A DNA stretch of 38,232 nucleotides, taken from assembly GCA_964399345.1 (NCBI GenBank), contig CAYNQE010000005.1, positions 1-38,232 on the forward strand, in the 5' to 3' direction. A model generated the notes under the pieces. That model was given only the letters and a program-made list of their open reading frames with translations. It made no database searches and was not told the origin of the DNA. This DNA is from UBA2100 sp964399345. Its GTDB lineage: Bacteria > Patescibacteriota > Minisyncoccia > Phycocordibacterales > UBA2100. Both the position numbers and the translations under genes were made by a program. Of the stretch, positions 1 through 7,162 are shown piece by piece (positions within the stretch are counted from its first letter, which is position 1; each line of letters begins with the position of its first letter).

Positions 1-1
1 C

Positions 2-631
2 CAGAAAGGTCTTGGAATTGAAAAGCTCTCAGCATACGCTGCTAGATTTGGATTAGGTGTACAAACCGGAATAGAGTTTAGCGGAGAAGCCTCAGGAGTA
101 GTTCCTACTCCTGCATGGAAGCGCGAGGTTTTTGGTGAAGACAATCCTTGGAGATTGGGTAACACGTATCACACTTCAATTGGACAATTTGGTTTTCTGA
201 TAACACCTGTTCAGGCGGTTAGATATATTGCCTCAATTGCAAACGGTGGAACTCTTCTTTCTCCTCATATAATCAAGGGAGCTCCTGTGGGTGCAAGTCC
301 TGTTGGAGTGGATGATGAATATTTAAAAATAGTTCGTGATGGAATGCAGCAAAGTGCAGAAACCGGAGTAGCGGCTTCCGTAAATGTTCCTGGAATTAAA
401 ATTGCAGGAAAAACAGGAACAGCACAACTCGGAAAGTCTAATCAATATATGAATTCTTGGGTTGTTGGATTTTGGCCGGCGGACGATCCACGGTTTGCAT
501 ACGCCGTAGTATTAGAGAGGGCTGCCGCGGGAACTCTACAAGGTGCAGCTCCTGCCATGCGTAGTTTTTTTGAATGGTTAGTTGAGTACAATCCTGAATA
601 TGCAGTAGGGGAATATCCCACACTAGAATAG
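2..631 (+). CDS. mrdA: Penicillin-binding protein 2-like transpeptidase, C-terminal part (5' end outside the window)
   Basis: The frame is open from base 2 to the TAG at 629-631 and gives the last 209 residues of a class B penicillin-binding protein. The KTGTAQ box of the transpeptidase active site is encoded near 410-427, followed by a typical VVGFWP segment and a short tail. The upstream part, with the LGNTYHTSIGQ and FLITPVQ segments, matches the stretch between the SxN and KTG motifs. The family crosslinks peptidoglycan outside the membrane. PBP2 (elongation) is favoured over PBP3 because a complete FtsI-type protein is encoded at 5424-7145, but this is inference. No terminator is evident before the convergent gene that ends at 648. 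Confidence 0.88.
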   Translation, partial: QKGLGIEKLSAYAARFGLGVQTGIEFSGEASGVVPTPAWKREVFGEDNPWRLGNTYHTSIGQFGFLITPVQAVRYIASIANGGTLLSPHIIKGAPVGASPVGVDDEYLKIVRDGMQQSAETGVAASVNVPGIKIAGKTGTAQLGKSNQYMNSWVVGFWPADDPRFAYAVVLERAAAGTLQGAAPAMRSFFEWLVEYNPEYAVGEYPTLE

Positions 632-647
632 AGGAACGCCCGAGGTT

Positions 648-1013
648 TTAAGTTGGACGTCTTCTCTGTAAGATGCGTTTGAAAAATATCAAGATGTTGA
701 TTTTCCACGTAGGAGTTTTAGCCCTCATATAGCAGAGCATTTCCTCAGTTGGACTACTTTTCATAAGTCGCTTTGTAGCAGCCTGTCGCATAGGTCCAGA
801 AACGTACTTCATTCCTTCAAAGAGGAGTTCCGGGTCTGTGCTTGCACATTGCTTACGCATTTTGCGTAGATTCGCACACAGACAATCACGAGTGATTTTC
901 TTCCTCTTGTTTTCTGCCAGCCTGTCTTCGTAGACTAATCTAACAGGAACCCAGACAGGTCTGCGATATTCTCCATTAACTCCACGGGGAGTTTCTTGGC
1001 GTTGAAATTTCAT
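648..1013 (-). CDS. Hypothetical basic protein, 121 aa
   Basis: I do not recognise a family. The frame fills the gap between the PBP2 stop and greA. Codon use looks like real coding sequence. The ATG has a GAGAG Shine-Dalgarno six bases upstream (plus-strand 1020-1024). Upstream of that is a plausible promoter, TTGTAC, 16 bases, TAGTAT with an extended TG. The protein is rich in Arg and Lys, with four Cys (two near residues 45-47, one near 56, one near 95), and ends in a very basic tail. No membrane segment or signal peptide is obvious. It is one of the window's Shine-Dalgarno-led stand-alone genes. It could be nucleic-acid binding, but nothing proves that. Confidence 0.6.
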   Translation of the reverse strand: MKFQRQETPRGVNGEYRRPVWVPVRLVYEDRLAENKRKKITRDCLCANLRKMRKQCASTDPELLFEGMKYVSGPMRQAATKRLMKSSPTEEMLCYMRAKTPTWKINILIFFKRILQRRRPT

Positions 1014-1049
1014 GTCCGACTCTCTTTTGTAGGATTTTTTACTCCCAAA

Positions 1050-1077
1050 ATACTACCATAACTTTTGGAGTGTACAA
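1050..1077 (-). promoter_or_regulatory. Promoter of the 648-1013 gene
   Basis: Read on the minus strand: -35 TTGTAC (1077-1072), a 16-base spacer, and -10 TAGTAT (1055-1050) preceded by TGG (extended -10). It is divergent from the greA promoter and leaves a leader of about 30 bases with a Shine-Dalgarno. Confidence 0.45.
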
Positions 1078-1080
1078 TAT

Positions 1081-1108
1081 TTGTGTTTCTTCTTTTGGCG
1101 AGTATACT
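1081..1108 (+). promoter_or_regulatory. greA promoter, near-leaderless
   Basis: TTGTGT at 1081-1086, a 16-base spacer and TATACT at 1103-1108. Only ten bases separate the -10 from the chosen greA ATG, so the 5' leader would be about four bases with no room for a Shine-Dalgarno. Confidence 0.5.
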
Positions 1109-1118
1109 GTACGCCAAT

Positions 1119-1592
1119 ATGATTGATGAAAACGACACACTTTTAACGCAAGAAAAATTTAACGAATTAACACAAGAACTAGACCATCTTAAATCAACCC
1201 GACGGCGGGAGATTGCAGAACAGTTAGAATATGCTCGTTCACTCGGAGACCTCTCAGAAAATGCTGAGTATCAAGAGGCAAGAGAAATCCAAGGAGCAAC
1301 TGAAGGAAGGATAAAACAACTGGAGGGAATACTCGCAGAGGCCAATGTAATTGACGAGAGTATAAAAAGTGGAGAGGTACACGTTGGTTCTAAAGTCGGT
1401 ATTGTAAAGGCAGGAGAAAAGGAAGTTCGTGAATATGAAATTGTTGGTTCAGTTGAGGCAAATATGCGCGAGCGAAAGATTTCTCATATGTCACCCCTTG
1501 GGACTGCAATGATGGGCAAGAAAAAAGGAGAAGAATTTGAATTTGAAACACCAAGTGGAGTTGTGAAGTACAAGATATCTAAGGTAGGATAG
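1119..1592 (+). CDS. greA: Transcription elongation factor GreA
   Basis: GreA rescues backtracked RNA polymerase by stimulating transcript cleavage through the secondary channel. The product is 157 residues, close to the usual 158. It has the N-terminal coiled coil with the family's acidic tip (DLSENAEYQEA) and the C-terminal FKBP-like domain (SPLGTAMMGKKKGEE, then VVKYKI). An upstream ATG at 1065 is open in frame but would overlap the promoter and add a hydrophobic extension foreign to the family, so 1119 is preferred. lysS follows after five bases, so greA probably heads a greA-lysS-Nudix operon that ends at the terminator at 3575-3605. Confidence 0.95.
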   Translation: MIDENDTLLTQEKFNELTQELDHLKSTRRREIAEQLEYARSLGDLSENAEYQEAREIQGATEGRIKQLEGILAEANVIDESIKSGEVHVGSKVGIVKAGEKEVREYEIVGSVEANMRERKISHMSPLGTAMMGKKKGEEFEFETPSGVVKYKISKVG

Positions 1593-1597
1593 ACCTA

Positions 1598-3145
1598 ATG
1601 TTCTGGGCAGACAAAATAGCAGACGACATTAAGGAAAAACTAACTGGCTCCCTTATCGTGCGTGATGAAAAGACCGCAAGCGGGCGTGTTCATATTGGCT
1701 CAATGCGCGGAATTGCAGTCCACGGTCTAGTAACAGACGTTTTAAATGAAAAAGGAGTGGAATCCAAGTTTCTATACGAAATTAATGACTTTGATCCGAT
1801 GGATGGTATTCCTACGTACTTAGATCAAGAAGTGTACAAAGAATATCTAGGAAAACCTCTTAAGTACATTCCAGCACCAGACGGAACAAGTGAAAACTTT
1901 GCAGAGCAATATGCTTCTGAGTTTATCGAAGTAATTGAGAGTTCCGGATTTACGCCCGAATTTTATAGAACAAGCGAACTCTATCTAAGCGGAAGGATGA
2001 ACGAAGTAATTCAGAAATCTTTAGAAGGGGCGTCTACAATTCGTGAAATATATCTAAAAGTCTCAGGTTCAGAAAAGCCTGAAGGCTGGCTTCCAATACA
2101 CATGATTTGTGAAAAATGTGGAAGTGTTTTAAATACAAAGACAACTGGCTGGGATGGTAGCGAAGTTCAATACACTTGTTCACAAGAAGAAGGGGTAGGA
2201 GGCTCACAAGGCTGTGGTCACGAAGGGTCATCTTCTCCGTTTGATGGAAAGGCGAAGCTTCCGTGGAAGGTAGAGTGGGCAGCTAAATGGGTTGTTGTGG
2301 GAGTAGAAGTGGAGGGTGCTGGAAAAGATCATTCAACTAAAGGAGGAGCAAGAGATGTTGCAAACAATATTGCAAGAAAGATTTTTGATTTTAAATCACC
2401 CTACGACATTCCGTACGAGTTCTTTCTTATAAAAGGAGCAAAGATGTCATCTTCTAAAGGGCAGGGTTCTTCTGCAAAAGAAGTTGCAGACCTATTACCC
2501 AGAAAAATATTCCGTCTTGCACTTTTAGGAACCAAACCAAAAAGAGCGATAAACTTTGAACTAGATGGCGCAACTATTCCAACACTCTACGATCGTTATG
2601 ATGATATTGCAGAAAAGCATTGGGATACCACTGGAGACGACGACGCTCGCCTTTACGAGCTAATTCACAAAGGAGAGGCTCCAGATAGATACTATCGTAT
2701 GCGATTTTCGCAAGTTGCCTTTCTTTCTCAAATGCCACACATAGATATTCTTGAGGAAGCTGCAAAAGATAAGGGAAGTGAATTGAATGATATAGAAAAA
2801 GGAGAAATTCACGAAAGAGTGGATTACGCCCTTGCTTGGTTAAAAGAGTTTGCTCCCGAGCGCTACGTCTTTGAATTACAAAAAGAAAACTCAGAGTTTA
2901 AGTTCTCTAACTTACAAAAGGATGCGTTTTCACAAATTTCTAAATATGTTTCTGACAATGATGAGCTTGTTGGAGAGGACTTGCATCACTTTGTACACAG
3001 TATTCAAAAAGAGGGAGAGATTGATGCAAAAGAACTATTCTCAGGAATTTATCAGCTTTTCTTAGGAAGAGATTCAGGGCCGCAAGTTGGTTGGTTCTTA
3101 AGTGTGCTACCTAGAGATTATTTAGTAGAGAGATTCAAGGTATGA
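1598..3145 (+). CDS. lysS: Lysyl-tRNA synthetase, class I
   Basis: It charges tRNA-Lys with lysine. The 515-residue protein has class I Rossmann signatures: HIGS at residues 32-35 (the HIGH motif) and KMSSSKG at about 282-288. An insertion holds a zinc-site-like set, CEKCG followed by further Cys and CGH at about residues 170-210. This is the archaeal/spirochaete-type LysRS, unrelated to the class II enzyme most bacteria use. The helical C-terminal part is the anticodon-binding region. The gene lies five bases after greA and overlaps the Nudix gene by four bases (ATGA), so the three are probably cotranscribed and translationally coupled. Confidence 0.94.
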   Translation: MFWADKIADDIKEKLTGSLIVRDEKTASGRVHIGSMRGIAVHGLVTDVLNEKGVESKFLYEINDFDPMDGIPTYLDQEVYKEYLGKPLKYIPAPDGTSENFAEQYASEFIEVIESSGFTPEFYRTSELYLSGRMNEVIQKSLEGASTIREIYLKVSGSEKPEGWLPIHMICEKCGSVLNTKTTGWDGSEVQYTCSQEEGVGGSQGCGHEGSSSPFDGKAKLPWKVEWAAKWVVVGVEVEGAGKDHSTKGGARDVANNIARKIFDFKSPYDIPYEFFLIKGAKMSSSKGQGSSAKEVADLLPRKIFRLALLGTKPKRAINFELDGATIPTLYDRYDDIAEKHWDTTGDDDARLYELIHKGEAPDRYYRMRFSQVAFLSQMPHIDILEEAAKDKGSELNDIEKGEIHERVDYALAWLKEFAPERYVFELQKENSEFKFSNLQKDAFSQISKYVSDNDELVGEDLHHFVHSIQKEGEIDAKELFSGIYQLFLGRDSGPQVGWFLSVLPRDYLVERFKV

Positions 3146-3564
3146 AGATAGTCAAAAACGCAATTTCCTATGTTATTTATAATAAAGATAAGATCTTGGT
3201 AGTTTTGCGACCACCCACTGATAATGAGCTTCCTAATGTTTGGGGCCTTCCGGCTGGATCTCTAAAAGAGGGCGAAAGTTTTGAGCAGGCTGTTGTTCGT
3301 TCTGGAAGAGAAAAGTTAGGAGTTGACCTTAAGGTAGTTAAATTGATTAACGAAGGAGATCTTGAAAGAGAGAAGTATGTCCTACATATGGAAGAATATG
3401 AAGTAGAGATTGTAACTGGAGAACCAGTTGTACCTCAGGGAATAGAGGGTATAACTCAATATTCAGAATATAAATGGGCTGAACCTGAAATACTAAAAGA
3501 AGCGGCTAAAAAGGGTTCCTTGTGCACACAATTGTATTTGTCTTCTATAGGAATAAGTTGGTAA
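3142..3564 (+). CDS. Nudix-fold protein with degenerate Nudix box
   Basis: The 140-residue protein has the Nudix fold pattern. In the box, G39, E45, R53, E57 and G60 sit at canonical spacing. The Glu of the RE pair is Ser (S54) and the second Glu of the EE pair is Lys (K58). These are metal-binding or catalytic positions of GX5EX7REUXEEXGU, so hydrolase activity is doubtful. It may be a divergent hydrolase or a binding-only relative. The start overlaps the lysS stop (ATGA), which points to translational coupling. A strong terminator follows eleven bases after the stop. The substrate is unknown. Confidence 0.85.
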   Translation: MKIVKNAISYVIYNKDKILVVLRPPTDNELPNVWGLPAGSLKEGESFEQAVVRSGREKLGVDLKVVKLINEGDLEREKYVLHMEEYEVEIVTGEPVVPQGIEGITQYSEYKWAEPEILKEAAKKGSLCTQLYLSSIGISW

Positions 3565-3574
3565 AAAACTTACG

Positions 3575-3606
3575 AAAAACCCGTCTCGAAAGAGACGGGT
3601 TTTTTA
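3575..3606 (+). terminator. Intrinsic terminator of the greA-lysS-Nudix operon
   Basis: A GC-rich stem CCCGTCTC/GAGACGGG closed by a GAAA tetraloop (3588-3591), extended by five A on the 5' side and six T on the 3' side. The A/T flanks would let it work in both directions. Confidence 0.92.
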
Positions 3607-3608
3607 GT

Positions 3609-3674
3609 GTGGATAAATACAATAAGAGTGGGAGAGAGTGTGTTAATATAACCTTTAAGTGGGAGAGAGTGGGA
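3609..3674 (+). promoter_or_regulatory. MraZ operator boxes and dcw promoter region
   Basis: GTGGGA occurs at 3628, 3659 and 3669, with weaker copies at 3638 (GTGTGT) and 3609 (GTGGAT). Steps between boxes are 19, 10, 21 and 10 bases, close to whole helical turns, so bound units would face one side of the DNA. MraZ proteins are known to repress their own operon through short GTGG/TGGG-type repeats near the promoter. A TAATAT/TATAAC -10-like sequence at 3643-3650 lies between the boxes. Binding is inferred. Confidence 0.7.
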
Positions 3675-3686
3675 AAATCAATAATT

Positions 3687-4121
3687 ATGCTTCTTGGAGA
3701 ATACACACACACGATAGATGACAAGAAAAGGCTGACATTGCCAAAGAAGTTTAAAGCCGCTCTCGGAAAGAAGTTGGTAATCACTCGAGGTTTGGATAAT
3801 TGCCTCTTCATTTATTCAGAAAAGGAATGGAATGTTATCGCAAAACGACTACGAGAATTAAGTTTTGCACAATCAGACACACGAGGATTCAACAGATTTA
3901 TGTTTTCAGGAGCGGCCGAAGTTTCAACCGACGGCGCCGGAAGGATATTAGTTCCAGAACATCTTAAGAAATTTGCATCTCTTAAGTCCAAAGTAATTTT
4001 GGCAGGAGTAGCAGATAGGGTCGAAATCTGGGACGAGAAACGATGGTCAACGTACCAAAGTAAGATCGAGAGTCAGGGAGACGCCATGGCTGAGAAATTG
4101 GGCGAGATAGGGGTTTTATAA
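3687..4121 (+). CDS. mraZ: Transcriptional regulator MraZ
   Basis: This dcw-cluster regulator has two SpoVT/AbrB-like halves. The 144-residue product shows both DxxxR signatures: DDKKR near residues 10-14, before LTLPKKF, and DGAGR near residue 83, before ILVPEHL. The frame is open upstream to 3522, but that stretch crosses the terminator and operator region and is not MraZ-like. The ATG at 3687 gives the family's normal N terminus, MLLGEYTHTIDDK. It lies just after the GTGGGA boxes and 76 bases before rsmH, the classic mraZ-rsmH order. MraZ in other bacteria represses its own operon, and the boxes suggest the same here. Confidence 0.95.
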   Translation: MLLGEYTHTIDDKKRLTLPKKFKAALGKKLVITRGLDNCLFIYSEKEWNVIAKRLRELSFAQSDTRGFNRFMFSGAAEVSTDGAGRILVPEHLKKFASLKSKVILAGVADRVEIWDEKRWSTYQSKIESQGDAMAEKLGEIGVL

Positions 4122-4160
4122 GCTAATTAAGTAAGACCAATTCGTTGTTTACATCGAGTT

Positions 4161-4212
4161 GCTGGAGGATTTTCCATAGTCATGCGCACTCAATATTATG
4201 CAATCCTCCAGC
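4161..4212. repeat. Perfect 11-bp inverted repeat enclosing the rsmH start codon
   Basis: GCTGGAGGATT (4161-4171) and AATCCTCCAGC (4202-4212) are exact reverse complements. The rsmH ATG (4198-4200) lies within the 30-base loop. The 5' arm contains GGAGG, a strong Shine-Dalgarno-like core, which the stem would hide in an mRNA read through from mraZ. It could be a translational control hairpin or a DNA operator. Confidence 0.7.
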
Positions 4213-5109
4213 GGCTCGACGCCGACAACAAATACCCGGCACGTACCTGTTCTTTTACAAGAAGTACTTGATGTACTTGCAATACAAAAGAGTGATGTCG
4301 TTTTAGACGGGACTCTAGGAGGTGGTGGCCACGCAAGGGCACTCGCTGAAGAGTTGGGTGTTAAAGGGCATCTCATAGGTTTTGATGTTGACGCTGACGC
4401 AATAGTTCGCGCAAGAGAAAAACTTTCAGGAGTAAAGCCTTCGGTAACACTAATTCACGACAATTTCCGAAACTCCCGAGCAAAGCTTGTTGAATATGAA
4501 ATAAATTTAGTTGATAAAGCACTTTTCGACCTTGGTTGGAGTAGTGATCAGCTAGAGACTTCAGGACGCGGGTTTAGTTTTGAGCGAGATGAGCCCCTAG
4601 AGATGACACTTTCAACAGAAGAAGACATCTTAACTGCCAGTGAAATAGTTAATGAGTGGCAGGAAGAAAGTATTGCAGACATTTTATACGGATGGGGCGG
4701 AGAACGCTTCTCTCGAAGGATTGCAAGAGCAATTATTGCAGCGCGTCCAATATCGACAACTAAAGAGTTGGTGGATGCTGTCTCAACAGCTGTTCCAAGA
4801 AGAGGAAAGATAAACCCAGCAACCAAGACTTTTCAAGCATTACGTATTGCAGTTAACGATGAGCTGGGTGCGTTAAAGGAAGTACTAGAGAAAATTCCTG
4901 AATTCGTTCACGAAGATTCACGAGTTGCTTTTATCACTTTCCATTCACTTGAGGATCGTTTGGTAAAGCAAACATTTCGTAACTGGCAAAAAGAAGGGTT
5001 GGGAATAATTTTGACTAAGAAACCAATTCCAGCAAGTAGGGAAGAGGTAGCAAAAAACAAGCGCGCACGCAGCGCAAAACTTAGAGCATTTCAATTTAAA
5101 AATGAATAA
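4198..5109 (+). CDS. rsmH: 16S rRNA (cytosine1402-N4)-methyltransferase RsmH
   Basis: RsmH (MraW) methylates C1402 in the ribosomal P site using S-adenosylmethionine. The 303-residue protein starts with the family's RHVPVLLQEVLD segment at about residues 14-25. The SAM-binding DGTLGGGGHA follows at about 38-47, and the C terminus has FITFHSLEDR. The first 13 residues (Ser/Thr-rich) are an unconserved extension. ATG 4198 is the only in-frame start that keeps the conserved segment. An ATG at 4182 opens a different frame of 29 codons. The stop overlaps the next gene by eight bases. Confidence 0.95.
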   Translation: MQSSSGSTPTTNTRHVPVLLQEVLDVLAIQKSDVVLDGTLGGGGHARALAEELGVKGHLIGFDVDADAIVRAREKLSGVKPSVTLIHDNFRNSRAKLVEYEINLVDKALFDLGWSSDQLETSGRGFSFERDEPLEMTLSTEEDILTASEIVNEWQEESIADILYGWGGERFSRRIARAIIAARPISTTKELVDAVSTAVPRRGKINPATKTFQALRIAVNDELGALKEVLEKIPEFVHEDSRVAFITFHSLEDRLVKQTFRNWQKEGLGIILTKKPIPASREEVAKNKRARSAKLRAFQFKNE

Positions 5110-5422
5110 ATTAAAAACAGCAGCATTAATATGGAGACACGTTGAACAAAGGGTTTTCATAGTGCTACTTGCACTCACCGTAGGACTTGCACTCCTCTAT
5201 ATATACTTTTTAGGAACTGCTGTAGTAAATGCAGTGGAACGAAAAGGTATTCAACAAAACATAGCACAAGCCAGTTCGCAAATAGCTGATCTTGAAGTAG
5301 ACTATCTTGAGAGGAAGAGTGAAGTTTCAGAGGACTTAGCTGGAACTCTAGGCTTCTCTTCAATTGCTCAGAAAGAATACATTGAGCGAACACGCTACCT
5401 TGGTCAGGCAAGTGCGCAGTAA
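5102..5422 (+). CDS. ftsL: FtsL/DivIC-like small bitopic division protein
   Basis: A 106-residue protein with a short basic N terminus, one membrane helix at about residues 18-40 and an extracytoplasmic coiled coil (QQNIAQASSQIADLEVDYLE). Length, topology and position between rsmH and ftsI are those of FtsL, which recruits FtsI and FtsW to the divisome with FtsB and FtsQ. Sequence similarity in this family is very weak, so the call rests on synteny and shape. The start overlaps the rsmH end by eight bases, and ftsI begins one base after its stop, so the three are coupled. Confidence 0.75.
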   Translation: MNKLKTAALIWRHVEQRVFIVLLALTVGLALLYIYFLGTAVVNAVERKGIQQNIAQASSQIADLEVDYLERKSEVSEDLAGTLGFSSIAQKEYIERTRYLGQASAQ

Positions 5423-5423
5423 A

Positions 5424-7145
5424 ATGGTTGCAACAAAGAACAGGAATAATTTTAAATTAAGAACACGCGTCATCCTTGGCGCTATTATTTTTGTGGCAGC
5501 TATATTAGTAGTTCGCTTGTATTTTCTCCAGATTGTTCACGGAGAGGAATATAGAACTCAGGCAAGTGATCAGTATGTAAGCGCATCAGGTGGGTTTTAC
5601 GATCGTGGGACTATTTTCTTCAAAGATAAAGACGGTAGGGAAGTGAGTGGAGCTACAATCAAGACTGGCTACCTTTTAGCAATTAAACCGATTGAGATTG
5701 AAGATGCTCAAGAAACATACAATAATATTTCCCAATATTTGGAAATCGATGAAGAGACTTTCATCTTCAGAGCAACCAAAGAGGGGGATCCATATGAAGA
5801 AATACAACAAAGAGTCGACTCAGATATTGCAAAGAAGATTATCGCTCTTGATTTAGACGGAGTATTATTAATCTCACAAAGATGGAGATACTATCCTGGT
5901 AAAACTCTCGCCTCACACCTACTTGGTTTTGTAGCATACGATGGGGATGAGCGAAATGGACGATACGGTCTTGAGAGGCACTTTGAAGACGTTCTCTCCC
6001 GTGGAGAGAGTAATTTGTATGTAAACTTCTTTGCAGAACTCTTTACCAACCTCAGAGATGTTGTATTCGTTCCAGTTGCAAAAAGAGAGGGGAGTATTGT
6101 TACAACAATTGAACCCTCTGTCCAACTGCATTTAGAGAAAGTTCTTTTAGAGATGCAGGATGAATGGAATTCTGATTTCACCGCAGGAATAATAATGGAT
6201 CCAAAGACAGGTGAGATTCGTGCGATGGCCGTCTCCCCTTCTTTTGATTTAAATAATTTTGAGGAAGCTCAAACTAAACAATTTGCTAACCCTCTTATTG
6301 AAAGAGTCTACGAAATGGGATCCATTGTTAAACCACTCACAGTTGCCGCAGGATTAGATTCTAAGGCGATTACGCCTGAAAGTACGTACAACGATCGCGG
6401 ATCCCTTGCTCTCGATACATACACCATTTCAAACTACGACGGGAAAGCTCGTGGGGTAGTAAAGATGCAAGAAATTCTTTCGCAATCCTTAAACACAGGT
6501 GTGGCGTATATTGCAGACCGCATGGGAAAGGATGAGTTTAGAAGATATATGTATCGCTATGGCGTAAATGAAGAGACGGGAGTGGATTTGCCAAATGAGG
6601 CTCGTAACTTAACCGAAAACTTGAATTCACCAAGAGATATTGAATACGCAACCGCAAGTTTTGGTCAGGGAATTGCCATTTCTCCGATTAATATGGTTAG
6701 AGCCTTAGCGATACTACCTGATGGGTTTTCTGAACAACCCCACGTTGTTTCTGTCATACATTCAAAAACAGGAATTACTCACAAAATTGATCACTCCGAC
6801 GTTCGTGAGCAGATACTTAGTGAGCAAACCTCTGAAGAAATTACTCGTATGTTGGTTGAAGTAGTGGATGAGGCTCTTCTAGGGGGTTCTGTAAAAATGG
6901 ATCGTTACAGTATTGCAGCAAAAACTGGAACTGCTCAAATGGCATCTCCTGATGGAGGATATTACGAAGATCGCTTTCTTCACTCCTTCTTTGGATATTT
7001 CCCCGCATATGATGCACAATACATAGTCTTCTTAATGAATGTAGAGCCACAAGGTGCACTTTATGCGTCACAAACTCTTACCCATCCATTTATGGATATA
7101 ACAAAGTTTCTGATTAATTACTACGACATTGCCCCTGACCGTTAG
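5424..7145 (+). CDS. ftsI: Penicillin-binding protein FtsI-like (septal transpeptidase)
   Basis: A 573-residue class B penicillin-binding protein that crosslinks septal peptidoglycan. It has a membrane helix at about residues 13-32 (VILGAIIFVAAILVVRLYFL), a PBP dimerisation-type domain, and the transpeptidase domain with all three motifs: S300-x-x-K303 (GSIVKP), S355-L-N357 and K500TGTAQ. The frame is open further upstream to 5364, but ATG 5424 is chosen because it follows the FtsL-like stop by one base and gives a normal short cytoplasmic tail. Unlike many FtsI proteins it has no PASTA domains. Confidence 0.92.
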   Translation: MVATKNRNNFKLRTRVILGAIIFVAAILVVRLYFLQIVHGEEYRTQASDQYVSASGGFYDRGTIFFKDKDGREVSGATIKTGYLLAIKPIEIEDAQETYNNISQYLEIDEETFIFRATKEGDPYEEIQQRVDSDIAKKIIALDLDGVLLISQRWRYYPGKTLASHLLGFVAYDGDERNGRYGLERHFEDVLSRGESNLYVNFFAELFTNLRDVVFVPVAKREGSIVTTIEPSVQLHLEKVLLEMQDEWNSDFTAGIIMDPKTGEIRAMAVSPSFDLNNFEEAQTKQFANPLIERVYEMGSIVKPLTVAAGLDSKAITPESTYNDRGSLALDTYTISNYDGKARGVVKMQEILSQSLNTGVAYIADRMGKDEFRRYMYRYGVNEETGVDLPNEARNLTENLNSPRDIEYATASFGQGIAISPINMVRALAILPDGFSEQPHVVSVIHSKTGITHKIDHSDVREQILSEQTSEEITRMLVEVVDEALLGGSVKMDRYSIAAKTGTAQMASPDGGYYEDRFLHSFFGYFPAYDAQYIVFLMNVEPQGALYASQTLTHPFMDITKFLINYYDIAPDR

Positions 7146-7150
7146 GGGAC

Positions 7151-7156
7151 TATAAT
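7151..7156 (+). promoter_or_regulatory. -10 box of murF, leaderless
   Basis: TATAAT lies six bases upstream of the murF ATG at 7163. A start 6-7 bases after the -10 would put +1 on the start codon. It lies just after the ftsI stop. Confidence 0.55.
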
Positions 7157-7162
7157 AAATAT

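Noticed and set aside
3522..3686. N-terminal extension of mraZ
   Set aside because: It overlaps the Nudix gene, the terminator and the operator boxes and is not MraZ-like.
4182..4271. 29-codon ORF from ATG 4182, after GGAGG
   Set aside because: It is out of frame with rsmH and its product is not recognisable. The GGAGG is 13 bases away, too far for a good site.
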